Below are positions 18,659 to 27,628 of a stretch of 64,000 nucleotides of DNA, in pieces. The notes below the pieces were generated by a model. That model had not been told where the DNA came from. It was given only the letters and a program-made list of their open reading frames with translations, and made no database searches. The DNA comes from Paenibacillus xylanilyticus (GTDB lineage: Bacteria; Bacillota; Bacilli; Paenibacillales; Paenibacillaceae), in contig NZ_CP044310.1 in the NCBI RefSeq assembly GCF_009664365.1, forward strand, positions 3,607,001-3,671,000. The letters are read 5' to 3'. Every line of letters starts with the position of its first letter. Within the stretch, counting starts at the first letter, position 1. The translations under genes were made by a program, and so were the position numbers.

Positions 18659-19333
18659 ATGAACAAAATACTAATCGTGGACGATGAAGCCGATCTTCGA
18701 AAGCTGCTGACCGATTATTTCGAAATCAATGGATATCATGTCCTAACGGCCAAGGATAGCAGTGAAGCGCTGCGGAAAGTCGAACAACAGCCCGACCTTG
18801 TTTTGCTAGATATCAACATGCCTGAACAGAACGGGCTCCAATTATGCGAGCAAATCCGTAATTTTGTCTCGTGCCCCATCTTATTTTTAACAGCTCGAAT
18901 CGAAGATGCGGATAAAATAGCCGGATTTCGGGCCGGAGGTGACGACTACATCCTGAAACCTTTCAGCATTCACGAACTGGGTGCCCGGGTTGAAGCTCAT
19001 TTGCGCAGGGAACAGCGTATCCACACCAAATCCTCGGTGAGATTTAATGATGGTATAGTTATTGACTATACAGCACGGGTGCTCTACTACCAGGATAAGC
19101 AAATCCCACTGGCCAAAAAAGAGTTCGAGATCATCGAGCTGCTGTCCACACATCCCAATATCGTGTTCGAAAAGGAACGCATGTACGAAAAAATTTGGGG
19201 TTGGGACAACCATGGTGATAGTAATGTAATCGCGGAACATATCAGGCGAATTCGCTCTAAATTCAAAGAGTACGGATGCGATGACCGAATCGAAACCGTT
19301 TGGGGAGTAGGATACAAATGGCCAAGCACATAA
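18659..19333 (+). CDS. OmpR-family response regulator
   Basis: 224 residues from ATG at 18659 (a TTG one codon earlier is possible). Receiver domain: acidic pair in VDDEAD, phospho-acceptor D in LLDINMP (about residue 50), T in LTAR and K in LKPF. C-terminal winged helix with the recognition-helix region VIAEHIRRIRSKF and the closing GVGYKW. Overlaps the histidine kinase gene, forming a coupled pair. The kinase with its short outer loop and the hydrolase gene that follows suggest a cell-envelope stress system, possibly regulating that hydrolase. Confidence 0.92.
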   Translation: MNKILIVDDEADLRKLLTDYFEINGYHVLTAKDSSEALRKVEQQPDLVLLDINMPEQNGLQLCEQIRNFVSCPILFLTARIEDADKIAGFRAGGDDYILKPFSIHELGARVEAHLRREQRIHTKSSVRFNDGIVIDYTARVLYYQDKQIPLAKKEFEIIELLSTHPNIVFEKERMYEKIWGWDNHGDSNVIAEHIRRIRSKFKEYGCDDRIETVWGVGYKWPST

Positions 19334-20415
19334 ATGGACGGCTATTCAAGCGTTTTACCTTACGGCAATCTTTTATTTTACTATCTGCAGCCACTGTTAT
19401 TGCTGTGCTCGCCGTAGTAACTATGGAGTTCGCCTGGGCGGAGAAGCTGCGGCAGCGTTTCGGAGAATCAGATTGGATTCTGCCCTCCCTCGTTGCGATG
19501 GTTATGCTTACGGTGGCAGCCGGGATTGTTACCATGTCCATCCTGTTTTACAGATGGAAACTAAAACGTCCGCTGGAGATACTCAAACAAGCTTCGGAGA
19601 AAATTTCGGCCAACGATCTGGATTTCCGCATCTCCTACGACAGCCGGGACGAGATGGGCGAGCTAATCGAAGCATTTGAACACATGCGCTCAACATTAGA
19701 GAAAAACGTAAGGACGCTCTGGCGATCGGTTGAGGAACGCAAGAAACTGAATGCCATTTTTGCTCATGATCTGAGAACACCGCTTTCCGTTTTAAAAGGA
19801 AACACCGAGCTACTCGCAGCCTATCTGCCGGAAAAGAAATTGTCTGAAGAAAAGGCGCTGGAACTGATCCACACCATGAATCTTCACATCGTGCGTCTCG
19901 AGAGCTATGCGGAGGCCATGAACTCGATTCAGAAACTAGAAGATGTCCCCGTACGCCGTCAGTCGATGGATATAATCACGCTTATGACGCTGCTGAACGA
20001 CAGTGCCAAACAAATGGCAAGGCAATCTGGCAAAACCTTCGTCGCCTACATGGAATATGATCATGTCCAAATCAACGTAGACCCTTATATCGTCATGCAA
20101 ATTTTCGAGAATATGGTGGCTAACGGAATTCGATATGCTGCCAGCCAAGTGAATGTTCACTATGACATTCAGAAAAGCTTTATGATAATTAACGTCACAG
20201 ACGACGGACCGGGCTTCTCAAAAGATGCCCTAGGCAAAGCTGTCCTGCCTTTTTACCGGGGCGAAGTGTGGGATGCATCCGAACATCGTGGGCTGGGCCT
20301 ATACGTTTGTAAAGTGTTTTGCGACAAACATGATGGAAGCCTGTTGATTGAAAATGGACCTCATGGCGGTGGAAGCGTCACGGCAAGTATTGGGATCGAG
20401 TTGATAAATAGTTGA
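19318..20415 (+). CDS. Sensor histidine kinase, short extracytoplasmic loop
   Basis: 365 residues from ATG at 19318 (GGGGAG upstream; overlaps the regulator stop by 16 bases). Two membrane helices (about 14-36 and 52-77) enclose only about 15-25 outer residues, typical of intramembrane-sensing envelope kinases. Then HAMP (about 80-130), HisKA with the H-box FAHDLRTPLS, and HATPase with N box NMVANGIRYA, DDGPGF and GLGLYV. All catalytic motifs are present. Partner of the preceding response regulator. Confidence 0.9.
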   Translation: MAKHINGRLFKRFTLRQSFILLSAATVIAVLAVVTMEFAWAEKLRQRFGESDWILPSLVAMVMLTVAAGIVTMSILFYRWKLKRPLEILKQASEKISANDLDFRISYDSRDEMGELIEAFEHMRSTLEKNVRTLWRSVEERKKLNAIFAHDLRTPLSVLKGNTELLAAYLPEKKLSEEKALELIHTMNLHIVRLESYAEAMNSIQKLEDVPVRRQSMDIITLMTLLNDSAKQMARQSGKTFVAYMEYDHVQINVDPYIVMQIFENMVANGIRYAASQVNVHYDIQKSFMIINVTDDGPGFSKDALGKAVLPFYRGEVWDASEHRGLGLYVCKVFCDKHDGSLLIENGPHGGGSVTASIGIELINS

Positions 20416-20462
20416 AAATATTCTGATAGCATTTCCTTATCTTGAATGATGGGAGTGCTATG

Positions 20463-21929
20463 ATGCTAAAAATGAAAAAAAGAATGTTTATTACAATCGC
20501 CTGTTCACTGTTGTTATGTTCAGTCTGGCAAAGCCAGGTTTCAGCCACAGAAGTCCGTGACAAATCAGAAATCCTGCAAGACATCGACGAATATATGCAT
20601 CGGAGTATGAAAGCCAATCACATGCAGGCTGCCTCACTGTCCATTGTTAAAGAAGATGAAGTATTTTATGCAAAAGGCTACGGAACATTTGAAGATGGTC
20701 AAAAGGTTACGGGCGGCACTCATTTCCCCATTGCTTCACTAAGCAAGTCGTTTACCGCACTCGCCATACTGCAGTTAGCGGACAAAGGCCAGATTGACCT
20801 GGATGCGGCTTACGATTCTTATTTTCCAAAGCATTCTGTACGGGATCCCCGCGTTCACAACATCACGATCCGCCATCTATTGAATCAGACTAGCGGTCTC
20901 AATGACAAAGTAAATCCAGATATGACGAGGAAACCGCAATTTCAGGCGCTGCATGAAGTAAACCAGCTATTAAGCGAGGTTCAACTTGCCCATAGCCCTG
21001 GAACAGCCTACAGCTATCATAATCCCAATTATGTGCTGCTGGCGAACCTTGTGGAAAATGTGAGCGGAGAACGGTTTACAGATTATCTGAATAACCACAT
21101 TTTTAAGCCGCTAGGTATGAACCATACCTTTAGTGTCCGTACAACGCAGCAATTTTATGGAAATGAAGCTATTCCGCTAGGACATTACTTGAGTTTGGGA
21201 CGGGCGGTAGGACAGAAGGAACCGATATGGTTTATTGAAGGCCCGGCAGGCATCGTTTCAACCCCCGAGGACATGTCCCGGTGGATGCTTGCTCAATATC
21301 AAGGACAGCTACTTTCTCCTACCCTAATGAAACAATATCATGAAGCGGGGACCATCAGTTCCTACGGAATGGGCTGGCTTGCTGATCAAGAAGAATCTCA
21401 CGGTCGAATCATCTCGCACAGCGGCATTTTCTGGACATACAAGTCAGAAGAAAAGATTTATTTGGACGAGGAGATGGGCATTGCGGTAATGTTCAACTCC
21501 GGGTTAAACGCTTCTGTGAATTACTCGACTTTTATTGATGACATCGCGAAGATCATGAGAGGGGAAAAACCTGAAACCTCATTTGTGAATGGTCGAAACG
21601 TGGAAATGATTATGATTGCGCTGATCATCGCTACGCTTGTATGGGGCATATATGCCTACTTTCACATCCGCCTTAGAAACAAACGCCTGACGACCAGCAA
21701 AATAATTCTGATAACGATTGGAAGGCTGACCCCGATCCTCATTCTCTTGACCCTTTCCCCATTGATGACGTTTATCGGTGGAGGACGTGTGCTGCCTTGG
21801 TTTGGTATCTGGACTATGCTGTCGACTCCAATCATCTGGCTTGTTGTATGGTCCATCGTCAATGTTGTGCATTTGTCTTGCTATTATTACGTCTATGTAC
21901 AGTGTAAGAAGAACAGTCGGTTGAATTAA
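20463..21929 (+). CDS. Membrane-anchored class C beta-lactamase-like serine hydrolase
   Basis: About 488 residues. GGGAG at 20451-20455 places the start at ATG 20463 (or 20460). A signal-type helix is followed by a beta-lactamase/PBP-like domain (about 40-365): SLSK is the SxxK motif, YHN the YxN motif, and HSG replaces the KTG triad as in many class C-like esterases/peptidases. The C-terminus has four hydrophobic segments, giving a surface enzyme tethered to the membrane. It follows the two-component genes by about 45 bases and is likely in the same transcript. It may hydrolyse D-amino acid peptides; beta-lactam hydrolysis is not implied. Confidence 0.8.
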   Translation: MLKMKKRMFITIACSLLLCSVWQSQVSATEVRDKSEILQDIDEYMHRSMKANHMQAASLSIVKEDEVFYAKGYGTFEDGQKVTGGTHFPIASLSKSFTALAILQLADKGQIDLDAAYDSYFPKHSVRDPRVHNITIRHLLNQTSGLNDKVNPDMTRKPQFQALHEVNQLLSEVQLAHSPGTAYSYHNPNYVLLANLVENVSGERFTDYLNNHIFKPLGMNHTFSVRTTQQFYGNEAIPLGHYLSLGRAVGQKEPIWFIEGPAGIVSTPEDMSRWMLAQYQGQLLSPTLMKQYHEAGTISSYGMGWLADQEESHGRIISHSGIFWTYKSEEKIYLDEEMGIAVMFNSGLNASVNYSTFIDDIAKIMRGEKPETSFVNGRNVEMIMIALIIATLVWGIYAYFHIRLRNKRLTTSKIILITIGRLTPILILLTLSPLMTFIGGGRVLPWFGIWTMLSTPIIWLVVWSIVNVVHLSCYYYVYVQCKKNSRLN

Positions 21930-22112
21930 CATCCGTTCATATGACTTCAATTCCGAAGCCATTTTTAATGCAGACTCGTTTATAATGGAGCAACGGAGAC
22001 ATTAAAAATGATTTTTACTTGTCATAAGGTTCATTGGAAGCCAGCCAAATAGGATCATCATCAAAGAAAGTATCGTTTTATATCAGGTGCACTACTCTTG
22101 AACCCGATGAGT

Positions 22113-22412
22113 CTAGCAAATAGATACCACACTGTCTCCCATAGTCCCATCTTGGTCACTCACAAGATCTATCCCGTTTTCACAGTTGATTTTCCTTTCC
22201 CACCTCACTTCGTATTGATTATTGATGTGTTTTACCGAAGTGATATCGATTGAACCAACCATACTATGATTGTTATTCTTCTCATGGTATTGCTCTACTA
22301 TGAGCTTAGCTTGCTCTTCTGTAATGTTAACAACTTCGGATTTTGGTTGGCGTTGACATCCACTTAGTAAGGCGATTATTACAAGGAATAGTAAAGAAAA
22401 ATTTTTATTCAT
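22113..22412 (-). CDS. Small lipoprotein of unknown function
   Basis: 99 residues starting MNKNFSLLFLVIIALLSGC, a lipoprotein signal peptide with lipobox LSGC (C19). GGTGGGG precedes the ATG. The mature part is a small alpha/beta domain with two cysteines (C76 region and the last residue C99) that could form a disulfide. No family was recognised. Stands alone between the hydrolase and the PrsA-like gene. Confidence 0.65.
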   Translation of the reverse strand: MNKNFSLLFLVIIALLSGCQRQPKSEVVNITEEQAKLIVEQYHEKNNNHSMVGSIDITSVKHINNQYEVRWERKINCENGIDLVSDQDGTMGDSVVSIC

Positions 22413-22483
22413 ATCATTTCCCCACCTTCAATGATCTCTTCCTTATTAGATTACTCTTTAATCTTTATCATTCACAAACAAGA

Positions 22484-22530
22484 AAAACAGCTGATAAACT
22501 CGAACCTTACAATCGAATTTGTCAGCTGTT
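22484..22530 (-). terminator. Terminator of the PrsA-like gene
   Basis: AACAGCTGATAAACTCG (22487-22503) pairs with CGAATTTGTCAGCTGTT (22514-22530), followed on the minus strand by a T run. Confidence 0.8.
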
Positions 22531-22560
22531 TATATGTTACTATTCCATCTGTCGTTACTA

Positions 22561-23664
22561 TTATTCCTTGGCAGAGGATTCTGTATCCGTAGTGGAGGCT
22601 GCAGCCGCATCCGTGCTTTCATCCGCTGGCTCAAGTGTGTTCACAATCTTTGCCTTAGAGCGCAATTCGCTCAACCAATTGGTACTAAGTTCACCGACCT
22701 GCTGGTCAACCAGTATGTTACGAATATCTTCTTTTTTGTCTTCCTCAGTTGGATTGGTTGCCTCTTTATAATCTGTCCTCTTGATAATGTGGTAACCATA
22801 ATCGGACTTAATGGGTTCGCTAATCTCATCGTTTTTCATGGAGAAGGCTGCTTTCTCAAATGCTTCTACCATTTCACCTTCTCCGAAAAATCCAAGATCC
22901 CCGCCATTCGCTGCAGAGCCTGTATCTGTGGATTTTTCTTTTGCCAGGGTTGCAAAGTCTGCTCCCTCATCCAATTGTTTTTTGATCTCATCCGCTTCTT
23001 CTTTTGTCTTCACAAGGATATGAGATGCTCTCACCTGCTCCGGTGTGGAGAATGTTGCTTTGTTCTCCTTATAATAGGCACTGATATCTTCATCTTTTAC
23101 AGTCGTTTTTGGTTCAAGAATTTTACGAATTTTCACTTGGACTTCCGTATTTTTCTTGAGTGAATCCATGGTCATACCCGATTGAGAAAGTGCCGTGTTA
23201 AGCCCTTCTTCACCGCCATATTGGGTTTTTAGAGTCTCGATCTCGGCATTCACATCCTGTTCAGTAACAGAGACGTTCGCTTTTGCAGCTTCCTGGTCGA
23301 TCAACTTCATTGTAATCATGCTGTTTAGTGTGCTCTCGCCACCAAGTGAAACCAATTCATTATACAGCTCATCCTTAGAAATGTCCGACCCATTGACCGA
23401 AGCCACAGACTCCCTGCCCCCACCAAACGGTGGATATACAAGTACAACGATAAGTGCTGCAGCTAGAACCCCCGAGATTGCCATCCAGACCACACTTTTT
23501 TTCCCTTTAACCACTTGTGGTTGAACCTCGGATGAATGCTGTTGATTCTCTTCTTCTTGCATTTCAGGCAGAATCGTTGTTTCTTGCTCGGTTTCCCGCT
23601 CTGCGGTCATAGAATCTTTCACTTCTTCTTCGTTGTCAGGTTGCGACGGCTTGTTGTTGTCCAT
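22561..23664 (-). CDS. Membrane-anchored PrsA/SurA-like parvulin foldase
   Basis: 367 residues: an acidic, Glu/Gln-rich cytosolic segment (1-55), one membrane helix (about 58-78), a SurA-N-like chaperone region (about 85-200), then a PpiC parvulin domain beginning with RASHILVKT (about 215-310), and a low-complexity Ala/Thr/Ser tail. It would assist folding of exported proteins on the outer membrane face. Unlike PrsA it has no lipobox and is anchored by an uncleaved helix. GGGGGATC precedes the ATG. Monocistronic with its own terminator. Confidence 0.85.
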   Translation of the reverse strand: MDNNKPSQPDNEEEVKDSMTAERETEQETTILPEMQEEENQQHSSEVQPQVVKGKKSVVWMAISGVLAAALIVVLVYPPFGGGRESVASVNGSDISKDELYNELVSLGGESTLNSMITMKLIDQEAAKANVSVTEQDVNAEIETLKTQYGGEEGLNTALSQSGMTMDSLKKNTEVQVKIRKILEPKTTVKDEDISAYYKENKATFSTPEQVRASHILVKTKEEADEIKKQLDEGADFATLAKEKSTDTGSAANGGDLGFFGEGEMVEAFEKAAFSMKNDEISEPIKSDYGYHIIKRTDYKEATNPTEEDKKEDIRNILVDQQVGELSTNWLSELRSKAKIVNTLEPADESTDAAAASTTDTESSAKE

Positions 23665-24030
23665 TAAATTATGATCCCCCTTAGGTCTATTCCTAAATCT
23701 ACTTTTTAATTAAAATATAATGTATTCGGAAAATAATACCTTAAAATAACATAAAAATTCTTAGGTCCTTATTCATTTGATTCGTTTATATGTGTTCTCA
23801 ATCTATTTGATTTGGATAGATACACCCGGTAATTTTATATCCAGACAATACAATTTTTTGTTTTTAAATCGAAAAAAACTAAGAAACAATCAAAAAAAGC
23901 CGCTATTAGCGACTTTTAATGAGAGTATGTTTTTATAACTTAAACACTTAAAAATCCTGCTACAAAAGCGACAGTCTGAGAATAAGGGACAGAACTTTTT
24001 TTAATAACCACACGGTTCCCTGGGCTCAAT
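23665..24030. other. 366-bp intergenic region
   Basis: AT-rich. Contains the promoter region of the PrsA-like gene (right of 23664) and the terminator of the deacetylase-to-gntR operon at 23891-23916. No small gene was seen on either strand. Confidence 0.5.
23891..23916 (-). terminator. Terminator of the dga/kdgK operon
   Basis: Minus strand: AAAAGTCGCTAATAGCGGCT followed by seven T's. It lies about 115 bases after the gntR stop. A near relative of this element occurs at 49319-49343. Confidence 0.7.
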
Positions 24031-24774
24031 TCAGGTGTCATAACTGACCAGATAATGATGAAGCTCTGTATTGTAGCAGCCGATACTGTGCTCTATTAGT
24101 CTTCCTTCCCCGTCATAGGAGTTACGCAGGCGCTTAAGCACATGCATCCCCGTTGGGATTTCCAACAGCTGGCACACCTCTGGAGGTGCTGGCTCTACAA
24201 AGAAACGGTCCCTGAAGTTTTCCAGCTTAATGTCGTTCTCCTCCAGTGAGTCGTACAGGGATTGAATATCTGTGTTCATACCTTTTGTACCGCCCGGCAG
24301 AGCAGCTGCGGCCAGGAAGTGTATGAGATGAATATAAGGCTGACCGTTCAGAATGTAGAGCCTTTCAATCCGCTGGCAATACGGACCGAAGCGGTTATAT
24401 TCCTCCGTTCCCTCACCATTGGTGACTAATTGGGAGTTCAGCACTCTCTTTTCCAGTTTATGACCCTCTTCTACGAGCAGCTCTGTAAACCGCTTTCCCT
24501 TAGAAAGCTTCTGATGGGAGGTATTGCGCATCACAATCGTGCCAACACCACTTTTTTTCTGCACATATCCTTCTTGAGATAGCTCCTGGACCGCACCGCG
24601 GACCGTCATTTTACTAACGCCGAATTCCTTCTCCAGCTGCGGCTCAGATGGGATGATGCTTCCGAGAGGATATACCCCATGGAGTATTCGATCTTTGAGA
24701 ATTTTTTGAATTTGCTGATATAAAGGACCTTGCTTGCGCTTCAAGGACACTCGCTGTTCACTACCTTTCAACAT
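24031..24774 (-). CDS. GntR/HutC-family regulator with UTRA domain
   Basis: 247 residues: GntR winged helix (about 15-85, with PLYQQIQKILKDRI and PSEPQLEKEFGVSKMTVRGA) and a UTRA ligand domain (about 95-245). Last gene of the five-gene operon; its ATG lies inside the kdgK end (14-base overlap), so translation is coupled and the start is not set by a strong ribosome binding site. Likely repressor of its own operon, with a sugar-acid phosphate as inducer (family knowledge). Confidence 0.85.
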   Translation of the reverse strand: MLKGSEQRVSLKRKQGPLYQQIQKILKDRILHGVYPLGSIIPSEPQLEKEFGVSKMTVRGAVQELSQEGYVQKKSGVGTIVMRNTSHQKLSKGKRFTELLVEEGHKLEKRVLNSQLVTNGEGTEEYNRFGPYCQRIERLYILNGQPYIHLIHFLAAAALPGGTKGMNTDIQSLYDSLEENDIKLENFRDRFFVEPAPPEVCQLLEIPTGMHVLKRLRNSYDGEGRLIEHSIGCYNTELHHYLVSYDT

Positions 24775-25774
24775 CTAAGGTATGGTCTGACAGCGCCCGG
24801 AGCACCTCACTCTCGCTAAAAAGCGCTGTATCGCCTGGAGTGGTATGGGCCAGCATCGCTGCCGCCACTGCCATATTAATCGTTTGCTGCTGCGGGTATT
24901 GCTGTAATTCCCCATGTATAATGGCGCTGGCAAATACATCGCCGGCTCCGATTCGGTCATATACCGGGAAGGTCAGTTTGCCGGAAAACACAAACGTACC
25001 TTCATGACAGATATAACCTGTCAGGGAATGCGTGTTGTCAGCGTTAATCTCTCGTTGGGTTCCCGCTGCCGTTCTGATGCCGAAGCGCTCCACAACTTCG
25101 GGAATCACTTGCATTAACTGTGTTATTCTATCATAATCTCCAGCACCAATGCCAAGAATATAGCGCGCATCCTTCTCATTAATCAGTGCGATGTCCGCAA
25201 GTTCGAGCAGTTCTTCATAGTGTGGACGAGCTTTGGTATAGCCATCTGTTCCCCATAACGCAGGACGGTAATTGCAATCAAAAACAACCTTTCCCCCAGC
25301 CCGCTTCACTTCTACAGCAAGTTGTTTCATCTGCTCGCGAACGCCTTCATTCATTGCCAGCGTAATGCCGCATAAATGAAGAACGTCGACTTTGGCTGCA
25401 AGAGCCGGCATATCATAGTTACTCGCCGCCGCGGTATTGAAGCTGCTGCCTAGCCTGTCTGTATAAGTGACTCTGCCGGGACGGGCTCCAAAGCCATTCT
25501 CCAGAAAGTACATTCCCAGATACTTACCGCCACGGCTGATCAGTGAAGTATCTACTCCAAGCTTGCGCAGATAAGCGATAGCTGCTTCGCCCACCGGCGT
25601 TTCCGGCAAGGTGGTTATAAGCGCACCGTTATGGCCGTATTTAGCCAGTGCAGCCGTTACATTGACCCCGCTGCCAGAGAAAGAATACTCCAGTCTGCTG
25701 CTCTGAATCAACGTTTCATAGCCCGGAACCTGCAAACGCATCATCACTTCACCAAAAGCAGCGATTTTAGGCAT
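24761..25774 (-). CDS. kdgK: 2-keto-3-deoxygluconate kinase (PfkB family)
   Basis: 337 residues of ribokinase/PfkB fold. N-terminal FGEVMMRL and the sugar-binding SGSGVNVTAALA; C-terminal signature DRIGAGDVFAS with the catalytic Asp. It phosphorylates 2-keto-3-deoxygluconate to KDPG in the cytoplasm, and the overlapping DgaF-type aldolase would split the product. Overlaps dgaF by 8 bases and gntR by 14. The KDG assignment rests mainly on the aldolase neighbour. Confidence 0.85.
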   Translation of the reverse strand: MPKIAAFGEVMMRLQVPGYETLIQSSRLEYSFSGSGVNVTAALAKYGHNGALITTLPETPVGEAAIAYLRKLGVDTSLISRGGKYLGMYFLENGFGARPGRVTYTDRLGSSFNTAAASNYDMPALAAKVDVLHLCGITLAMNEGVREQMKQLAVEVKRAGGKVVFDCNYRPALWGTDGYTKARPHYEELLELADIALINEKDARYILGIGAGDYDRITQLMQVIPEVVERFGIRTAAGTQREINADNTHSLTGYICHEGTFVFSGKLTFPVYDRIGAGDVFASAIIHGELQQYPQQQTINMAVAAAMLAHTTPGDTALFSESEVLRALSDHTLDVER

Positions 25775-26522
25775 ACCGGTCCACCAGCGATTTCATCATA
25801 TCGAGTAGTCTACGAACGTCCTCCACGTTCGTATTTCCCGATTCTGGATCGATGATAGAAGAATAGACATGCGGGATAACCTGGGGCACACCTGCCTCTA
25901 ACGCAATCTCCAGTATGGCTTCGAAGTTAGCCAGATCGATTCCACCCGTAGGCTCCAGTGCAAACCCGGCTTCTCCGCAGGCCTTGGCAACGGCTCGGTA
26001 TTCCTCCTCCAGCTTCATCCCCTGCATGGGATAATATTTGAGTGCATTGCCACCCATATCACGAACCAGTGCAATCGCAGCATGAACCGGAACAATGGCA
26101 TGCGGAGCGGTTCCTGAACTGACAGGCCCAGTGGATATATCTACATAGCCGGGTTGCCCACATGGAGAAACCAGGCTGTTAATCCAACTGTCCTTAGCTC
26201 CCAAGTTCGCACGGGTTGCCCCCACTGCCGGGAAGACCTGATTGATATGGCTTCCCGGATAACTTGCTGCAATCTTCGCCACAACAGCCGCCTGGCGATT
26301 GTCTCCGGCTCCGAGCCCAATGGATACCGCATCTTGAATATTCTGACCATATGCAGTCATGGCAATTGCTGCTTCCTCCGCCGTATCGTAGTTTTTGGAG
26401 AGCACACCTATCAGTACATATCCTTCTGCAGCTTCGAATACTTCCTTGGCGTTCCCGATACTGCCAGCCAGTACATTAAGTGCGGCCCTGTTCTTATACA
26501 GTCGCTGCTGAATATGACTCAT
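25767..26522 (-). CDS. dgaF: 2-dehydro-3-deoxy-6-phosphogluconate aldolase, DgaF type
   Basis: 251 residues of the KDGP aldolase family that includes Salmonella DgaF (not the classical Eda fold sequence). Conserved blocks seen: VSIGLGAGDNRQAAVVAKIA, the lysine in GGNALKYYPMQGMK (probable Schiff-base residue), and EPTGGIDL. It yields pyruvate and glyceraldehyde-3-phosphate. ATG at 26522 overlaps the dgaE stop by 4 bases with GGGAGGTG upstream. Always found beside DgaE-like enzymes, as here. Confidence 0.85.
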   Translation of the reverse strand: MSHIQQRLYKNRAALNVLAGSIGNAKEVFEAAEGYVLIGVLSKNYDTAEEAAIAMTAYGQNIQDAVSIGLGAGDNRQAAVVAKIAASYPGSHINQVFPAVGATRANLGAKDSWINSLVSPCGQPGYVDISTGPVSSGTAPHAIVPVHAAIALVRDMGGNALKYYPMQGMKLEEEYRAVAKACGEAGFALEPTGGIDLANFEAILEIALEAGVPQVIPHVYSSIIDPESGNTNVEDVRRLLDMMKSLVDRYA

Positions 26523-27628
26523 GTACGCTCACCTCCCATGATTTCTTGTATTCTTGTGATAATCACTTGTAGATCATCACCTTGCAGCGGCCTTGGATCA
26601 ATATCGAAATAACCTTGCTTAACGCCATAGTCTCGTGTATATATCGCAATTTCACCTTCACGCAGCTGGTCATTCACATCCTTCGCATCCATTCCTGCAA
26701 CATTGGAATCAACCTGGATGCGTCCACGGTAGATTGCTCTGCCCGCTTCATCTTGCACGATGCGAACTGAAATTCCATTGATCTCAGCGAGCACCTGAAG
26801 AGCCTCCAGTGCCTGCTTCTCCCGTTCGCTGTTATCGGTCTTATTCTGGTATTCCTCCAGCGCCTGAAGCAGTCCGAAGGTCGTCTCTTTACCAACCTTC
26901 ATACTGCGGCCGATCCCGTGCAGCTGAACCTTCAGCCATTCGGTGTATTTCTTTTTACCGGCGACAATCCCGGAGGTCGGGCCCTCAATCGCTTTGGATC
27001 CGCTGTATATAGCCAGATCCGAATAATGGACATATTTGGACAGGTCTTCTTCTGCTGCGGCATCAACAATTAGCGGAACCCCTCTGCGCTGTGCTACCTC
27101 CCAGGCCTCTTCCACAGAAATCATGTTCTTTTGCACAGCGTGGTGAGATTTGACATAGAGAATAGCCGCAGTATATTCACCGATAGCCTGTTCAATATGC
27201 TCCTGCCGACCTTCATTGGCGTATCCCACTTCCACAACCCGTCCGCCGCCAAGAAATACCATCGTTTCAACAGGTGCTCCATATTGCACGTTATGACCTT
27301 TTAGCATAATAATTTCATTTTTCATTATCGGCTCTTGGTGAAGACGAAGACTGAGCCGCGGATCACCGCCGGTCACCATGGCTGCCACCGACAGGGCTAT
27401 ACCGCTGGACGCCGAGTTCACAACTACTGCCCCTTCCGCACCAAGCAGGTGTGCAATATATTCACCCGATTTGTCTACAAGGTTCGCGATTTCCACGTAC
27501 TGTTGTCCGCCTTGTTTCATGGCTTCCATGACCGAATCGGTAGGCGCGGAAACGCCAAGAATGCTCATTCTACCACTGGCATTTATTACACGCTTCAGTC
27601 CATATCTAGCTTGTAATGAGTGATCCAT
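26519..27628 (-). CDS. dgaE: DgaE-family PLP-dependent ammonia-lyase
   Basis: 369 residues from ATG at 27628, set by AAAGGAG 9 bases upstream (an in-frame extension to 27676 contains that site). SelA/cystathionine-like fold type I PLP enzyme: early INASGRMSILG, the DAAAEEDL aspartate for the pyridine nitrogen, and the PLP lysine in YSGSKAIEGPTSG. DgaE of Salmonella converts D-glucosaminate-6-phosphate to 2-keto-3-deoxygluconate-6-phosphate and ammonia. Here a separate KDG kinase is present, so the substrate could instead be an unphosphorylated amino-sugar acid. Overlaps the deacetylase end by 23 bases. Confidence 0.82.
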   Translation of the reverse strand: MDHSLQARYGLKRVINASGRMSILGVSAPTDSVMEAMKQGGQQYVEIANLVDKSGEYIAHLLGAEGAVVVNSASSGIALSVAAMVTGGDPRLSLRLHQEPIMKNEIIMLKGHNVQYGAPVETMVFLGGGRVVEVGYANEGRQEHIEQAIGEYTAAILYVKSHHAVQKNMISVEEAWEVAQRRGVPLIVDAAAEEDLSKYVHYSDLAIYSGSKAIEGPTSGIVAGKKKYTEWLKVQLHGIGRSMKVGKETTFGLLQALEEYQNKTDNSEREKQALEALQVLAEINGISVRIVQDEAGRAIYRGRIQVDSNVAGMDAKDVNDQLREGEIAIYTRDYGVKQGYFDIDPRPLQGDDLQVIITRIQEIMGGERT

